Shown in pieces: positions 20,786 through 22,454 of a DNA stretch of 22,454 bases (position 1 is the first letter of the stretch; every line of letters starts with the position of its first letter). Origin of the DNA: a virus; IMG/VR virus record IMGVR_UViG_3300045977_000002, positions 1-22,454 of that record; one strand, written 5' to 3'. Under the pieces are notes generated by a model, which was not told where the DNA came from, searched no databases, and worked only from the letters and a program-made list of their open reading frames with translations. Position numbers and translations under genes: made by a program.

Positions 20786-22454
20786 ATGCCTCAATGGGTT
20801 GATGACATTACACCAAGTGTAACACCATCAAGAGGAACTCAATGGGTGGATGACCCACCTACACCTCAGCGAGACTATAGCTTTGGTTCAGGCTATGGTA
20901 TGCCTTCATGGGGTGATATTGGTCTAACTGCGCTCAAAATACCCATCCAATTAGGTGAAACTTTAGTTGGATTAGGCGACCTTGCAGTATCTCCCCTTCA
21001 GTATGGTGCAGATAAGCTCGGATTTGACCTTCCCAACGTAAGTAAGTCACTGGAATACGTTGGATATGACCCTAAGATGACGAAAGAGTTTATTTCGTCA
21101 TTTGAATCAGAAGAACTTAAAAGAGCTAGACAAGAATTTGCAAAAGCTCAGGGATTTAGTGGAAGTGCCTCTGAATTGTGGAGAAATCCAGGTCTAGCAG
21201 GATTAGCTATTGAAGAATCACTACCTTATCTAGCTGGTGGTGCAGGTATAGCTCGTGGTGCTATGGCAGCAGCACCTAGACTAGCTCCGTGGGTAGCTGG
21301 AGCACTTGGAGAAGCTGTTATTGGAGCAGGTTCACAAGCTGCTGCAATACGTGAAGAAAAAGGTGAATTTGACTACACAGACGCGCCGTTAGCAGCGGCT
21401 TCTGGTGCTGCAACTGGTATACTTTCTGGTGCTGGTGGACGTGTAGCCACTAAATTCGGTTTACCTGATGTTGATGCATTCTTAGCGGACCAATCCATTA
21501 GAGGTGCTCGCAGAATACCCGGACTTATAGGTGCAGGCATCACAGAAGCAGGTGAAGAAGCAGCGCAATCAGCACAAGAACAGGCTGCACTGAATTATGC
21601 CACTGGTAAGCCTATTGGAGAGGGTGTAGGTTCCTCTGCTCTGATGGGTGGTGTAACTGGTGGCATTATGGGTGGTACAGTACCAGCATTTAGACGTTCT
21701 GGTGCTCCACCTATCAGTCCATTACCTGAGTTACAGCAACCAGACCTACCATTTGGCCCTATGACGGGTCAACAGAATCTTTTTGAAGAATCAATTCATC
21801 CTATCGAAAGATACGACCAATTAGCTGATTTAGGGGTGCGTGGTCCAGAGCAACAGACTGAATTGGACGCACTTAGACAGCAGTTGGGGATAGACCAAAG
21901 ACCTACTGGTGGTCCACAACCGGGAATTGACCCTTGGACTGGTAAATTCAGGAAAATACCTACTGGCCCACCACAACAAATGGGCCTTGATTTACAGGCT
22001 CCAGCAGATGAAACTGGACAGATGGAATTGTTTGATATGGGTCAGACTCCGCCTCCTACTGGTGGTGGACCTACTGGTGGTATCAACATTGACATTACTG
22101 GTCCTCAAGTTATTCCAGAAGGGTCTTCTCTATCTGAGAATCAACATGTAGCTACGATAAATGACCCTACAACAGCCAAATACTGGCAGTCTAAGGGTTA
22201 TGTATTTGTAGAGGGATTGAGAAGTGCGCCTGATGCTAAGGGTAGACAGTATCCACAGATGGTACGTGGTGATGTAGCACCATTGTACGTAGGTAAAAAG
22301 ACTGGTCCACCCACTCCTAGAGGCGCTGTTGGTCAGCCTACTGGACCTGAACCTGCATTAACTCAAATGCCGGGTGCTGGTCCCTTCCGTGGAACTACTG
22401 CACCTGCTACTGGTCCAATTGTAGTACCCAACGAAGTAGCAGATAAGCCCGGAT
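20786..22454 (+). CDS. Large probable ejection/polyvalent virion protein (N-terminal part, runs off window)
   Basis: From ATG 20786 (AGGTGAAT just upstream) the frame stays open for 556 codons to the window end, with no stop. The N-terminus has two Q-W-V-D-D motifs, then hydrophobic and glycine/alanine-rich segments (L-A-G-L-A-I-E-E-S-L-P-Y-L-A-G-G-A-G) and E-A-G-E-E-A-A-Q-S-A-Q-E-Q near residue 255. This layout is familiar from very large phage proteins ejected with the DNA or acting as polyvalent host-entry proteins. After about residue 310 it becomes a Pro/Gly/Thr-rich linker with repeated Q-x-x-L-F-like motifs. Downstream domains lie outside the window, so no enzyme activity can be assigned. 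Confidence 0.75.
   Translation, partial: MPQWVDDITPSVTPSRGTQWVDDPPTPQRDYSFGSGYGMPSWGDIGLTALKIPIQLGETLVGLGDLAVSPLQYGADKLGFDLPNVSKSLEYVGYDPKMTKEFISSFESEELKRARQEFAKAQGFSGSASELWRNPGLAGLAIEESLPYLAGGAGIARGAMAAAPRLAPWVAGALGEAVIGAGSQAAAIREEKGEFDYTDAPLAAASGAATGILSGAGGRVATKFGLPDVDAFLADQSIRGARRIPGLIGAGITEAGEEAAQSAQEQAALNYATGKPIGEGVGSSALMGGVTGGIMGGTVPAFRRSGAPPISPLPELQQPDLPFGPMTGQQNLFEESIHPIERYDQLADLGVRGPEQQTELDALRQQLGIDQRPTGGPQPGIDPWTGKFRKIPTGPPQQMGLDLQAPADETGQMELFDMGQTPPPTGGGPTGGINIDITGPQVIPEGSSLSENQHVATINDPTTAKYWQSKGYVFVEGLRSAPDAKGRQYPQMVRGDVAPLYVGKKTGPPTPRGAVGQPTGPEPALTQMPGAGPFRGTTAPATGPIVVPNEVADKPG

Noticed and set aside
21909-22151. 80-codon + strand frame near the window end
   Set aside because: It is out of frame inside the long open gene starting at 20786, whose proline/glycine-rich linker readily gives such shadows.
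1-22454. Genome-wide reassignment of TGA to Trp (or TAG to Gln)
   Set aside because: TGA, TAG and TAA all end genes at tight, overlapping boundaries, and only the portal has an internal stop.
1-22454. tRNA genes, CRISPR array, insertion sequence or integrase
   Set aside because: Gaps between genes are too short (the largest is about 100 bases), there are no regularly spaced DNA repeats, and no transposase or recombinase motif is seen in any product.

Overview
The window is a contiguous piece of a tailed double-stranded DNA bacteriophage genome (Caudoviricetes): the packaging, head and tail late region. Every supported gene lies on the + strand. They are packed with gaps of a few bases or with stop/start overlaps (ATGA, TAATG), which suggests one or a few long late transcripts. 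I see no tRNA, rRNA, CRISPR array, integrase, insertion sequence or attachment site. No stretch over 300 bases lacks a gene. The gene set (large portal, scaffold, capsid protein, adaptor, a gp10/nozzle-like stopper, then fibres and internal proteins, with no tape measure, tail tube or sheath) points to a short-tailed, podovirus-like particle. The host cannot be read from the sequence.

Layout. 1-72 is the end of an upstream gene. 74-1723 is the large terminase. 1720-2599 holds five very small overlapping genes, three of them membrane proteins. One of these (34 aa, TTG start) and one of 44 aa are easily missed. 2599-3498 is a glycine-rich protein with a hydrophobic, amphipathic N-terminus. 3500-5863 is the portal gene, interrupted by an in-frame TGA at 4505-4507. 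5844-7115 is the probable scaffold and 7127-8377 the major capsid protein. Two related small beta-rich proteins follow (8386-8685 and 8785-9081). They are separated by about 100 bases holding a strong nested hairpin whose right arm can also pair next to the downstream ribosome binding site.

9084-13080 is the connector region: two proteins of unknown role (one with a C-terminal zinc ribbon), a 71-aa protein resembling the Acb2/Tad1 hairpin family of anti-CBASS/anti-Thoeris cyclic-nucleotide sponges, a 75-aa beta protein, a head-tail adaptor and a large stopper/nozzle-like protein. 13080-17855 is the tail-appendage region, with two paralogous LamG-like proteins, a fibre protein with GNDARLSDARTP-type repeats, and proteins with A-R-[IV]-x-Q-x-V-x-E-[IV]-L repeats. 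17852-18223 is a GNAT-like protein. 18230 to the window end encodes three glycine/proline-rich, probably internal (ejected) virion proteins. The last has no stop in 556 codons and runs off the window.

The most notable points are the portal split by a TGA exactly where a Trp codon would be expected, the Acb2-like anti-defence candidate inside the structural operon, the structured spacer between the two decoration-like genes, and repeated short motifs in the internal proteins (ASP boxes, Q-x-x-L-F). All functional assignments come from reading sequence and from recalled family patterns. No database search was run.
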